A stretch of 44,433 nucleotides of DNA from Gemmatimonadaceae bacterium (GTDB taxonomy: Bacteria; Gemmatimonadota; Gemmatimonadetes; Gemmatimonadales; Gemmatimonadaceae): positions 1 to 44,433 of the forward strand of contig JADYYN010000251.1 of the NCBI GenBank assembly GCA_020853635.1, in the 5' to 3' direction. Position 1 is the stretch's first letter, and each line of letters begins with the position of its first letter. Under the pieces are notes generated by a model. The model had not been told where the DNA came from and made no database searches. It was given only the letters and a program-made list of their open reading frames with translations. Below are positions 16,616-24,795 of the stretch, one piece after another. A program made the translations under genes and the position numbers.

Positions 16616-17754
16616 GAACTGCCGCCGTGCTGGTCCTCGCGTCGATCCTCAGCATCGTCCCGTCGCTGCCGGCGCAGGGCAATATCGGTGCCGAACCGTT
16701 GCGTCCCGCGGTGCCCAACGGCAGCGATCCCAAGTCGTGGGAACCGTACTTCGACCTCGGCGTGAAGCTCATGAAGTCGCAGCCGAGCGCGGCGGCGGAC
16801 GCGTTCTACTGGGCGACACGCTTCGACCCGACCCGCGCCGAACCGCCGTTCGCGCGCTACGCCGCGTTCTTCGTGCTCGCGAAGCAGGAGGATGCGATCG
16901 CGTACTTCCGCAGCGAGCCGACGATCCTGCGGCGCCCCGACGTGCTCGCGGCCGATTCGCTCCGGACGCTGGCCCTGATGCGCAACCCGTTCGTGCATCG
17001 TGGACTGGAGATCCTGATCTTCGACCGCATGCCGGGCAACTTCTCCGACAGCCGCGACACGCGTGCGTGGATCGCGTACTCCAACGGCGAGTTCCCCAAG
17101 GCGATCGACCTGCATTCCGCGACCATCAATCGCGAGGGGGAGAAGGCACTCTGGCGCCGCTACGACCGTGCGCTGGCATACGTCGCCGCGAACCAACTGC
17201 CGCTGGCGCTCGCTGACCTGCGCGCGCTCGTCGAAGCGTTGCGTGCGCAGGACGCCAAAGAGACGGTGGTGCTCTACCGCTCCAAGCACTTCCTGCTCTA
17301 CATGATCGGCATGATCCTCACACAGCAGCGCAACTACGTCGAGGCGCGCACGGCGTTCCAGGAGGCGCAGCTGGAGGACGCGGCGTTCGCGTACGGCAAT
17401 GCCGGGTTGGCGGCGCTCTCACGGGCCCAGCGCAATCCCACGCAGGCGGCTGGTGAGTACGCGCTTGCCGTGGAGCTCGCGCCCAACGACGGCGTGCTGC
17501 GGCAGCAGTACGGGCAGGTGTTGATCGACCTGCAGCGGTATGAAGGCGCGGTGGAGCAACTCCAGCGCGCCACGACGTTGGAGCCGTACTGGGCCCTCCC
17601 GCATCTGTACCTGGGTCGGGCTCGCGAGAAGCAGGGGAAGATGGATGAGGCGTTCGCGCACTACGAGCGCTTCGTCGCGCTTTCGACGGCCAACGATTCG
17701 CAGGCCAAGGCCATCAAGCTGCGGCTCGACCTGCGCAAAGGCTCAGGTCAGTAG
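16612..17754 (+). CDS. Secreted tetratricopeptide-repeat protein
   Basis: A 380-residue protein with a signal peptide (MRTAAVLVLASILSIVPSLP, cleavage near AQG). The rest is helical with TPR pairs: ADAFYWATRFDPTRAEP early, DLHSATINREGEKALWRR in the middle, and clear repeats from about residue 240 to the end (AALSRAQRNPTQAAGEYALAV, QRYEGAVEQLQRATTLEP, GKMDEAFAHYERFVAL). It is a paralogue of the TPR protein at 24796-25998, sharing the FYW-A-R-DP start and a YRSK/YNSK segment near an IG dipeptide before the last repeats. It overlaps the sugar dehydrogenase by ATGA. The role is unknown; TPR proteins act as scaffolds. The 3' end overlaps mgtE by 12 bp convergently. Confidence 0.88.
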   Translation: MRTAAVLVLASILSIVPSLPAQGNIGAEPLRPAVPNGSDPKSWEPYFDLGVKLMKSQPSAAADAFYWATRFDPTRAEPPFARYAAFFVLAKQEDAIAYFRSEPTILRRPDVLAADSLRTLALMRNPFVHRGLEILIFDRMPGNFSDSRDTRAWIAYSNGEFPKAIDLHSATINREGEKALWRRYDRALAYVAANQLPLALADLRALVEALRAQDAKETVVLYRSKHFLLYMIGMILTQQRNYVEARTAFQEAQLEDAAFAYGNAGLAALSRAQRNPTQAAGEYALAVELAPNDGVLRQQYGQVLIDLQRYEGAVEQLQRATTLEPYWALPHLYLGRAREKQGKMDEAFAHYERFVALSTANDSQAKAIKLRLDLRKGSGQ

Positions 17755-19005
17755 CAGCGTCGCCAGTCCGAGAAAGAGTCCCATGCTGGCGACGTCCGTC
17801 GCCGTCGTGAGGAAGATGCTCGACGCCGTCGCCGGGTCCGCGCCCACACGCCGCAGCGTGAGCGGGATGAGCGCTCCCGAGATGCCACTCACCACACAGC
17901 TGCCGGTCATCGCGAGTGCGACGATGCCGGCGAGGGCCATCGGCGCCGGGTTGCCCTGCGCGCGTGCGACGACGTACATGCCGATGCCGGCCGTGACTCC
18001 AACGAACATGCCGTTCATGAGGCCGAGCAATGCCTCCTTCGCGACGAGCGCTCGCTCCATGCCGGGCCGTAGCTCGCCGAGCGTGAGGCCGCGCAACGTC
18101 ACGGCGAGCGCCTGACATCCCGTGTTGCCCGACTGGCCCGCAAGCACCGGCAGAAAGAGCGCGAGGATCACCATCTGGTCCAGCGTCGCCTGGAACACAC
18201 CCACCACCGCCGCCGCGATGAACGCGGTGAGCAGGTTGAGCTGCAGCCACGGATGCCGGAACCGCAGGCTCCGGCCCCACGGGGTGAGCAGACGTTCCTC
18301 TTCCGCGACACCGACCATGCGGCCCGGTTGCGCGGAGATCTCGAACGCCTGCTCCTCGAACATCGCCGAGCCGCGCACCTGCCCGATGAGCCGCCCATCC
18401 GTGGTGCAGACCGGATACACCGGATAGTGCCGGTGCACGACGAGCTTCATCGCTTCATCGAGCTTGAGCGTGGGCGCGAGGGAGAAGACGTCGCGGAGCA
18501 TCAGCGAGTCGAGCCGTGCGTCCTCATCCTCGGCGATCACCAGATCACGCATGGTGGCGACGCCGATCAAGCGGCCGGCATCGTCCACGACGTAGAGGTA
18601 GGTGAGCAACGCGCGTTTGGTGAACTCCCGCACACGCTGCGTGGCTTCGCGCACCGTCTCGTGCGGGCGGAACGTCGCAGGCGTGGTCTCCATCAGTCGC
18701 CCGATGCTCTCGTCATCGAACGTGAGGTTGAGCGACCACTGCTGCGTCACCGCGTGCGGCGCCGACGCGAACAGCGAGGAGCGCCGCTCGGGCTCCATCT
18801 CGGGGATGATGTCGCTCGCCACCGCCGGGTTGATGCGCTGCAGCGCCTCGACCACGACCGCATCGGCGTGGTCCTCGAGCGCGTCGGCGGCCTCCGCGGG
18901 ACCGAGCTTCAGGATCTGCGAGGCGAGCTTCTCGGCTTCGGTGGCGGTGCTGGCGCGCGCGGCGGGCTTTCCTGCGTCCACGGTCGGTTCCTCTGTGAGT
19001 GACAT
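17743..19005 (-). CDS. mgtE: Magnesium transporter MgtE
   Basis: A 420-residue protein from ATG 19005; longer in-frame starts run into the divergent methyltransferase promoter region and are not needed. It has the MgtE order: N domain (LGPAEAADALEDHADAVVVEAL, about 35-120), two CBS domains (YLYVVDDAGRLIGVATMRDLV and YPVCTTDGRLIGQV), then five membrane helices. QSGNTGCQALAVTLRG is the conserved pore segment, followed by GMFVGVTAGIGM and the C-terminal TATDVASMGLFLGLATLLL. The CBS domains sense cytosolic Mg2+ and close the channel. No Mg riboswitch is visible in the 70 bp before the gene. Confidence 0.95.
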   Translation of the reverse strand: MSLTEEPTVDAGKPAARASTATEAEKLASQILKLGPAEAADALEDHADAVVVEALQRINPAVASDIIPEMEPERRSSLFASAPHAVTQQWSLNLTFDDESIGRLMETTPATFRPHETVREATQRVREFTKRALLTYLYVVDDAGRLIGVATMRDLVIAEDEDARLDSLMLRDVFSLAPTLKLDEAMKLVVHRHYPVYPVCTTDGRLIGQVRGSAMFEEQAFEISAQPGRMVGVAEEERLLTPWGRSLRFRHPWLQLNLLTAFIAAAVVGVFQATLDQMVILALFLPVLAGQSGNTGCQALAVTLRGLTLGELRPGMERALVAKEALLGLMNGMFVGVTAGIGMYVVARAQGNPAPMALAGIVALAMTGSCVVSGISGALIPLTLRRVGADPATASSIFLTTATDVASMGLFLGLATLLLT

Positions 19006-19075
19006 CTCCAGCGCATCAAGATGCCCCAGACCGTCGGCCCTCGCCATTGGGCCGCCTCGGCGAGAGATTGTCCCC

Positions 19076-19852
19076 ATGACCACGCCGCGCACCGAACGCT
19101 ACGACGCCGGGTTCTACGCCGATCAGGTGGACGACTCCGCGCGCGCGGCGGCGGTGATCCTGCCGATCGTCTTCGACGCGCTCACCCCCGCCAGCGTGAT
19201 CGATATCGGCTGCGGGCAAGGGGCGTGGCTTGCGGCGGCCGGCGCCTTGGGCGCGACGACGCTCACTGGCCTGGACGGTGCGTGGGTGGAGCGCGACAAG
19301 CTGCGGGACCGACGGATCACGTTCCACCCCACTGACCTCGCCGCCGAGTTCGCGCGACCGGCACGTCACGATCTCTGCATCTCCGTCGAGGTGGCCGAGC
19401 ACTTGCCGCTGGCGCGCGCGGACGGCTTCGTGGCGTCGTGCTGTGTAGCGGCCGATGCCGTGGTGTTCAGCGCGGCGGCGCCGCTCCAGGGCGGCACGGA
19501 GCACGTGAACGAACAACGCGCATCGCGCTGGGCCGCGCGCTTCGCGGCGCAGGGCTTCGATGCTTGCGACGTGGTGCGCGCGCGGGTGTGGGAGGATGCA
19601 CGCGTGTCGTGGTGGTACCGACAGAACGTGGTGGTCTACGCCAAGCGTGACACCGCGGCGCATCGCGCGCTCTCGGCCGTTCCGGCGGTGCCGCCGCCGT
19701 TCGACCTCATCCACCCCGAGGGCTTCGAGGCGAAGTTGCAGTTCCTCCTCGACCAGAACGCGAGCTACCGCGCGCGGCTCGACCGTCCCACGTTCAGACA
19801 GGCGCTCGGCACGCTCCTGCGCGCACTGCGTCCCACGCGACCCTCGCCCTGA
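19076..19852 (+). CDS. Class I SAM-dependent methyltransferase
   Basis: A 258-residue protein from ATG 19076. VIDIGCGQGAWLAAAG (about residues 42-57) is motif I for SAM binding, GLDGAWVE holds the acidic residue after strand 2, and HDLCISVEVAEHLPL resembles motif II of FkbM/Methyltransf_23 proteins. A C-terminal basic tail (about 215-258) follows. It is divergent from mgtE and begins 70 bp away. Methyl acceptor unknown. Homologues of this form often modify glycans or small molecules, but nothing beside it supports a particular role. Confidence 0.85.
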   Translation: MTTPRTERYDAGFYADQVDDSARAAAVILPIVFDALTPASVIDIGCGQGAWLAAAGALGATTLTGLDGAWVERDKLRDRRITFHPTDLAAEFARPARHDLCISVEVAEHLPLARADGFVASCCVAADAVVFSAAAPLQGGTEHVNEQRASRWAARFAAQGFDACDVVRARVWEDARVSWWYRQNVVVYAKRDTAAHRALSAVPAVPPPFDLIHPEGFEAKLQFLLDQNASYRARLDRPTFRQALGTLLRALRPTRPSP

Positions 19853-19911
19853 ACCGACCGCCGCGGTAGGTTGGAAGACTCGGCACGTCCCCCCTCGCGG
19901 AGTCCTCTGCA

Positions 19912-20316
19912 TTGCGCGCGTTCCTCGCTGTCATGACGGGCATGCTGATCGCGGTCACACTCGTCAGCATCACCGATCTCGTCGCCGGTCGCATGCATCC
20001 GGCGCCGCCGGGCTTCGACTACATGGACCCGGCGCAGGTGCAGGCGCACATCGCGACCATGCCGGCGAACGCCTGGCTGGTGATGCTCGCCGGCTGGCTC
20101 GGCGCGACGTTGGCCGGCGGGTCCGTCGCGGCGCGCGTCGCACCGTCGCGGCCGGACTACTACGCCTGGATCGTCGCCGGCATCTTCTTCGCGGCGACGA
20201 TGACCAACGTGGTTCGCATCCAACATCCGACGTGGATGATCGGTGCCGCGGTATTCGGAATCCCGATGATGGGCTGGCTCGCCGCCCGTCTTGCGCCCAA
20301 GACCCCTTCCAAGTGA
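19912..20316 (+). CDS. Small membrane protein of unknown function
   Basis: A 134-residue protein with four likely membrane helices: FLAVMTGMLIAVTLVSI, WLVMLAGWLGATLAGG, YYAWIVAGIFFAATMTNVV and MIGAAVFGIPMMGWLA. The start is TTG 19912 with GGAG about 8 nt upstream; ATG 19934 is out of frame. The stop overlaps a possible GTG start of the next gene (GTGA at 20313). I do not recognise a characterised family. The MHPAPPGFDYMDP loop after the first helix is the most distinctive polar part. Confidence 0.75.
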   Translation: MRAFLAVMTGMLIAVTLVSITDLVAGRMHPAPPGFDYMDPAQVQAHIATMPANAWLVMLAGWLGATLAGGSVAARVAPSRPDYYAWIVAGIFFAATMTNVVRIQHPTWMIGAAVFGIPMMGWLAARLAPKTPSK

Positions 20317-20324
20317 GTGATCGC

Positions 20325-22199
20325 ATGCGCCACGTGACGTTGTCCTCGCATCTCCTCCCGCTGGCGTTCGCGCTTGCCGTGGGTACGCTTCCCGTCGATG
20401 CGATCGCGGCCCAAGGATTCGGCGGGCTGCAGCCGCCGCGCGATACCGTGCGCCGCGTGCTGACCATCCCCGGTGCGCGTGACGGGAACTCGATGTTCCC
20501 GCTCGCGAACTACAAGGAGATGCAGCCCAAGCAGTGGGGCGTGATGGACTTCCAGCACTACCACACGACGGCGGAGCTCAACTACTGGATGGAGCGGTGG
20601 GCGAAAGAGCGGCCGGAGATCGTCGAGCTGTATCAGGTCGGCACGTCGTTCGGCGGGCAGGCCATCTGGCAGTTGACGCTCACCAACAAAAAGACCGGCA
20701 AGGACACCGACAAGCCGGCGGCGTTCTTCGAGGGTGGACGTCACTCGGGCGAGATCACCTCGAGCGAGAGCATCCTCTGGCTCGCGTGGCATCTCATCGA
20801 GAACTACGGCAAGGACGCCGACATCACCAAGCTGCTCGACGAGAAGGCGATCTACCTGCGCCCCAACAACAATCCCGACGGCGCGGACATGTACAAGCTC
20901 ACCGCGCAAGCCAATCGTTCGTCGGTGCGTCCGGTGGACAACGATGGCGACGGCTTGCTCGACGAGGATGCCGGTGAGGACCTCGACGGCGATGGGCACG
21001 TGCGCCAGATGCGGAAGTACGTCGGGGCGGGGAAGGGCACGTTCGTCATCGATTCGCTCGACCCCAAGGGCCGCCTGATGCGCGCGGTCGGTGCCGGACG
21101 CGGCGACTACATGATGTATCCCGAGGGCGTCGACAACGACAAGGACGGTCGCTACAACGAGGACGGCGTCGGCGGACTCGACCTGCACCGCAACTATCCG
21201 TATAACTGGCGCCCGATGACCGAGGCCACCGGCCGCGGCACCACGCAGTTCGGCGCCGGCGAATACCCGCTCTCCGAGCCCGAGACCCGCGCGGTGTATC
21301 TGTGGCAGCTCACGCACCCGAACATCAGCGTCACCAACTCCATGGACACGCAGGTCCCGATGCACCTGCGCGGCCCGAGCAGCTGCGACGAGAAGGAGTG
21401 TGTGTTCCCCTCCGACCTGAAGCTGCTGCAGTACTACGACTCGGTCGGTCTGTCCAAGACCAACTACCCCTGGGCCGGCGATGTGTATCGCACGTATGCG
21501 ACGCGCTTCGCACCGCCGGGACAAGGTGAGCCCGAAGCGCTGTTCGGTCACGGACCGGACTTCGGCTACTTCCAGATGGGCCAGATCTGGTACGGCGACG
21601 AACTCTGGAACGGCGGCCGAGAGCGCGACTACAACGGTGACGGGCGCTGGGACCAGTACGAAGTGCTGCGCTACAACGACGAGAACTTCGGCGGCGCCGG
21701 CTACCAGATGTGGACCAAGGTGCAGCATCCGGACCTCGGTGAAGTCGAGGTCGGTGGCGCGAACCCCAAGTTCTGGTCGCAGAACGGTCCGCCGGAGGCG
21801 CTCGAGAAGTGGGCGAAGAATCAGGCGCTGTTCAATCTCGCGATGGCGATGGATCTGCCGCGCATCGAGATCGTCGACGTCGCGGTCGCGAAGGTGAAAG
21901 CCTCCGCCGATTCGGCGACGCACGAACTCAAGGTCACCGTGCGCAACAGCGGTCGCATCCCTACGGCGCTTGAGCAGGCGAAGCGCGTGAAGATCGTGCG
22001 CCCGGATGCTCTCACCACCCGAGGGTCGGGCGGCGCGCGCGTGATCGGTCGTGCACCGGAGTTCTTCCTGAAGGGATTCGAGAGTCGGGTGATCACGGTA
22101 CGCGTGCAGGTGCGCGCCGGGCAGGAAGCGACGTTCACGCTTAATGCCTTGAGCACACGCGGCGGTGAAGCCACGCGCGAGGTGAAGGTCAGCCCGTAG
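20325..22199 (+). CDS. M14-family zinc carboxypeptidase-like exported protein with calcium-type loops
   Basis: A 624-residue protein with a signal peptide (LPLAFALAVGTLPVDAIAAQ). The catalytic domain shows GGRHSGE (His140, Glu143, the first two zinc ligands), RPNNNPDG and DLHRNYPYNW for substrate binding, and DELWN at the usual catalytic Glu place. The third zinc ligand, normally His, aligns with Asp341 in NSMDTQVPM. Four EF-hand or thrombospondin-like loops are inserted: DNDGDGLLDEDA, EDLDGDGH, DNDKDGRYNED and DYNGDGRWDQYE. The last 120 residues form a beta domain. ATG 20325 is used; GTG 20313 overlaps the upstream stop and would add four residues. Peptidase activity is likely, but with an unusual metal site. 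Confidence 0.88.
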   Translation: MRHVTLSSHLLPLAFALAVGTLPVDAIAAQGFGGLQPPRDTVRRVLTIPGARDGNSMFPLANYKEMQPKQWGVMDFQHYHTTAELNYWMERWAKERPEIVELYQVGTSFGGQAIWQLTLTNKKTGKDTDKPAAFFEGGRHSGEITSSESILWLAWHLIENYGKDADITKLLDEKAIYLRPNNNPDGADMYKLTAQANRSSVRPVDNDGDGLLDEDAGEDLDGDGHVRQMRKYVGAGKGTFVIDSLDPKGRLMRAVGAGRGDYMMYPEGVDNDKDGRYNEDGVGGLDLHRNYPYNWRPMTEATGRGTTQFGAGEYPLSEPETRAVYLWQLTHPNISVTNSMDTQVPMHLRGPSSCDEKECVFPSDLKLLQYYDSVGLSKTNYPWAGDVYRTYATRFAPPGQGEPEALFGHGPDFGYFQMGQIWYGDELWNGGRERDYNGDGRWDQYEVLRYNDENFGGAGYQMWTKVQHPDLGEVEVGGANPKFWSQNGPPEALEKWAKNQALFNLAMAMDLPRIEIVDVAVAKVKASADSATHELKVTVRNSGRIPTALEQAKRVKIVRPDALTTRGSGGARVIGRAPEFFLKGFESRVITVRVQVRAGQEATFTLNALSTRGGEATREVKVSP

Positions 22200-22205
22200 G
22201 GCGGG

Positions 22206-23096
22206 TCAGGTCGGCGCCGGGAAGCGGTCGAGCCATGCGTCGAGTGCCGCGAACACCGGCGTCGCGTCGCGCTCGTTGAAGATCTCGTGATAGAGTCCGT
22301 CGAAGCGCTGGGCGCGCACGACGGACGGGGGCGCGGCTGCGGCGAACGCCGCGCTCCCGCTGGGCGAGACCAGATGGTCATCGCCGGCCCACAACAACAA
22401 TGTGGGGACACGCCACTGCGCCGCCGCTGCTCTCACGGCCGCACCACCGTCGAGGATCGCCTTCGCGAGGCGCGCGGTGATGCGGTCGTGCACGAGCGGG
22501 TCGTCGAGATACGCGCGCACGACCGCCGGGTCGTGCGAGATCTTCGTCGCATCGAGTTGATTGCCCATCGGGACGTCGGGCACGAGGGCCAGTCCGACCG
22601 CCAGCTGAATGCGCTGCAGTACGTTGAGCGAGGTGTCGAGAGCCGGCGAACTGAGCACGAGCGCGTCGACCGCTTCGGGGTGTGCGCGCACGAACGCCGC
22701 CGCGACCTGACCGCCCATCGAATGGCCGAGCATCACGAGCGGCGCGCGGCCGCCCTTGCTTGCATCAGCGGCCTCGCGTCGCGGCATCGCACTAGACATC
22801 GCCGCCCGCACCGCGGCCACCACCCGCGCCAGATCGTCGGTCAGCGCATTGGCGTTCGGGATCGCTCCACGCTTGCCGCCGCTGGTCCCGTGCCCGCGCT
22901 GGTCGTAGGCGACCACGTCCCAGCCGGCCGCGCTGAGGTGCGCGGCCACGTGTTCGTACCGCCCCATGTGCTCGCCGAGTCCGTGGATGAGGAGCACCGT
23001 CCCGCGGGCTGCACCGCGCCGTGGCCACGACCGAAGGAACAGACCGAGGCCGTCGGACGCTGACACCGAGGATGGGGGCGCGAACGTAGTGTGCAC
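22206..23096 (-). CDS. Alpha/beta hydrolase (monoacylglycerol lipase-like)
   Basis: A 296-residue alpha/beta hydrolase. VLLIHGLGEHMGRYE (oxyanion region), YDQRGHGTSGGKRG, the nucleophile elbow GHSMGGQ, a late Asp in LLLWAGDDHLVSP and His in GLYHEIFNE complete the triad. This matches the lysophospholipase/monoacylglycerol lipase (Hydrolase_4) group. The start is GTG 23096. It is convergent with the M14 gene (6 bp gap) and divergent from the DUF4286 gene. No signal peptide is seen, so it is probably cytosolic. Confidence 0.92.
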   Translation of the reverse strand: MHTTFAPPSSVSASDGLGLFLRSWPRRGAARGTVLLIHGLGEHMGRYEHVAAHLSAAGWDVVAYDQRGHGTSGGKRGAIPNANALTDDLARVVAAVRAAMSSAMPRREAADASKGGRAPLVMLGHSMGGQVAAAFVRAHPEAVDALVLSSPALDTSLNVLQRIQLAVGLALVPDVPMGNQLDATKISHDPAVVRAYLDDPLVHDRITARLAKAILDGGAAVRAAAAQWRVPTLLLWAGDDHLVSPSGSAAFAAAAPPSVVRAQRFDGLYHEIFNERDATPVFAALDAWLDRFPAPT

Positions 23097-23257
23097 AGAA
23101 GGTCGGGAAAGGTTCGGGTGTGGCTGGCGTCGGCGCGCGGGTCGGGAGACCTTCCCTAGGGCCGCGTGACGGTCTGCCGGGTACCACTGAAAGATGGCGC
23201 GCGCCGGGCGTTCCTGTCTTGCGCGGGCCGGTTCGGGATCACCTCCACGAGTACCGC

Positions 23258-23557
23258 ATGATCACGTACGAGGTCACTGCCACGGTGCGCGAGGATCTGC
23301 GCACCCGCTATGAGGTCTACATGCGCGAGCGGCACATCGACGATGTGCTCGCCACGGGCCTGTTCCTCGGCGCGCACTTCTTCCGGGCCGATGACGGGCG
23401 GTTCCGCACGCGGTACGAGTTCGCGGACCGTGGCTCTCTCGAGCGCTACCTCACCACGCATGCGCCGCGCCTGCGGGCCGACTTCGTGGCGCACTTCCCC
23501 GAAGGCGTCGCACTCGAGCGCGACACCTGGAACCTGCTCCTGTCATGGCCGCACTGA
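23258..23557 (+). CDS. DUF4286 family protein
   Basis: A 99-residue protein from ATG 23258; the longer open frame upstream is low-quality GC-rich sequence. It reads as an alpha/beta barrel-like dimer: ITYEVTATVREDL, YMRERHIDDVLATGLF, TRYEFADRGSLERYLTTHAPRLRADFVAHFP and a C-terminal TWNLL. This pattern fits the DUF4286 family, whose function is not known. The stop lies 13 nt inside the next gene, so the two are coupled. The 160-bp gap upstream has a 7-bp inverted repeat (23098-23104 and 23148-23154) but no clear promoter. Confidence 0.82.
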   Translation: MITYEVTATVREDLRTRYEVYMRERHIDDVLATGLFLGAHFFRADDGRFRTRYEFADRGSLERYLTTHAPRLRADFVAHFPEGVALERDTWNLLLSWPH

Positions 23558-24303
23558 GCATGCGTCGCCGATTCGCCACGTGGAGCGCGGCGGCGCTGGT
23601 CGTGCTCAGCGGTGTCGTGGGCGCGCAGTCGCCGTCACCGTCGCAGACGCTCCCGTTGCCTGGGCCGGAGTCCGGGCAGCGTGAGCTCGTCGTCGTCGCG
23701 CATGGACTCGGACGCTCGACCTGGTCGATGCGGCCGATGACCAAGGCACTCGAGAAGGCCGGCTACGACGTGATGCCGTTCGGCTATTCGAGCTACTGCT
23801 GCTCCATCGCCGAGATCGGGACGAAGCTGCAGCGGCGGATCGACGAGCGCATGACGCCGCAGCACACGCGCGTGCACTTCGTGGGGCACAGCCTGGGCAA
23901 CATCATCGTGCGCTGGGTGCTCACGCGGGACACACTGCCGGAGCGCGTGGGTCGTGTGGTCATGCTCGCCCCGCCCAACCAAGGCGCGCATGCGGCGAAC
24001 ACGTTCAACCCCTGGTTCGGCTGGTTGCTCCGCCCGATGCGCGAACTCCAAGCCGACACCGCCGCGACCGTGCGCAAGTTGCCGCCGGTGCGCGTCGGCG
24101 AGATCGGCGTGATCGCCGCGCGTGACGACCGGACGGTGAAGGTGCCGGAGACGATGCTCCCCGAGGCCCGTGCGCACGTGGAGGTCCCGGGCGGCCACTC
24201 GTTCATCATGCGCCGCGACGATGTGCACGCGCTCACGGTGCAGTTCCTGCGCACCGGCCAGTTCACTGACTCCGTCGCGCGTGCCGCCCCTCCTCCTTTT
24301 TGA
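23545..24303 (+). CDS. Exported alpha/beta hydrolase / lipase-like protein
   Basis: A 252-residue protein with a signal peptide (RRRFATWSAAALVVLSGVVGAQ). VVVAHGLGRSTWSM is the oxyanion loop, GHSLGNIIVRW the nucleophile elbow, APPNQGAH is typical of PGAP1/LipA-type lipases, a middle Asp lies in ARDDRTV and the His in PGGHSF. It is likely a periplasmic esterase or lipase. ATG 23545 overlaps the DUF4286 gene by 13 nt; ATG 23560 is a fair alternative. The 3' end overlaps the DCC-type gene by 23 nt, so three genes form one unit. Confidence 0.88.
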   Translation: MAALSMRRRFATWSAAALVVLSGVVGAQSPSPSQTLPLPGPESGQRELVVVAHGLGRSTWSMRPMTKALEKAGYDVMPFGYSSYCCSIAEIGTKLQRRIDERMTPQHTRVHFVGHSLGNIIVRWVLTRDTLPERVGRVVMLAPPNQGAHAANTFNPWFGWLLRPMRELQADTAATVRKLPPVRVGEIGVIAARDDRTVKVPETMLPEARAHVEVPGGHSFIMRRDDVHALTVQFLRTGQFTDSVARAAPPPF

Positions 24304-24685
24304 CGGCGACTGCGCGTTCTGCGCGCGGAGCGTGCAGTTCATCCTTCGGCGTGACCGACGCGCGACACTGCGGTTCGCTTCCCGTTCGGGGGTGACCGCG
24401 CGGGCCCTCGAAGCGCGGCATCCGTCATTGGTGGGTGTCGACTCGCTGGTCTGGGTGGACGGCGATGCGGCCCCTGAGCGCGTTCGCGTGCGCTCCGATG
24501 CCGCCTTGGCCGTCGCGCGCTACCTCGGCGGCCCCTGGGCGTTGCTTGCGACGGTCGGCGGCGTGATTCCGCGACAGCTCCGTGATGCCGCCTACGACGT
24601 GGTGGCGCGCAACAGAAGGCGATTCGGCGGGCCAGAGGTTTGCGCGATGGTGGCCGCAGAGATCAGGGGTAGGGAGCTGCCCTGA
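24281..24685 (+). CDS. DCC1-like thiol-disulfide oxidoreductase family protein (DUF393)
   Basis: A 134-residue protein from GTG 24281. LLLFDGDCAFCARSVQFI carries the signature DGDC-x-x-C (DxxCxxC) motif of the DCC family at its N-terminus, followed by RRDRRATLRFA. A membrane-like stretch (PWALLATVGGVIP) and NRRRFGGPEVC close the protein as in family members. The motif resembles a thioredoxin-fold CxxC, and family members are proposed thiol-disulfide oxidoreductases; the partner is unknown. It overlaps the upstream lipase gene and ends the unit before a 110-bp gap. Confidence 0.9.
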   Translation: MPPLLLFDGDCAFCARSVQFILRRDRRATLRFASRSGVTARALEARHPSLVGVDSLVWVDGDAAPERVRVRSDAALAVARYLGGPWALLATVGGVIPRQLRDAAYDVVARNRRRFGGPEVCAMVAAEIRGRELP

Positions 24686-24729
24686 ACCGGGTGGCACAGC
24701 ACCGCTGACGGCGCGGCACAAACCGTGTC

Positions 24730-24758
24730 TTGACGGAGGCTGGTCGGCGTGGGATGTT
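24730..24758 (+). promoter_or_regulatory. Predicted promoter of the TPR-S41 operon
   Basis: TTGACG (24730-24735), a 17-nt spacer and GATGTT (24753-24758) lie in the 110-bp gap before the TPR gene. The -35 is near consensus and the -10 is weak. A 6-bp inverted repeat (GTGGGA 24749-24754, TCCCAC 24771-24776) overlaps the -10 and could be an operator or a 5' hairpin. Confidence 0.4.
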
Positions 24759-24795
24759 CGCGGGAGCGGGTCCCACCCCCATCGTCGAGGTCACG

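Noticed and set aside
18935..19075. Magnesium riboswitch before mgtE
   Set aside because: The gap to the divergent gene is only 70 bp, with no multi-stem structure visible.
20160..21923. 587-codon minus-strand open frame over the M14 gene
   Set aside because: The composition is typical of an antisense shadow (V, H, R-rich), whereas the plus strand has catalytic motifs and a signal peptide.
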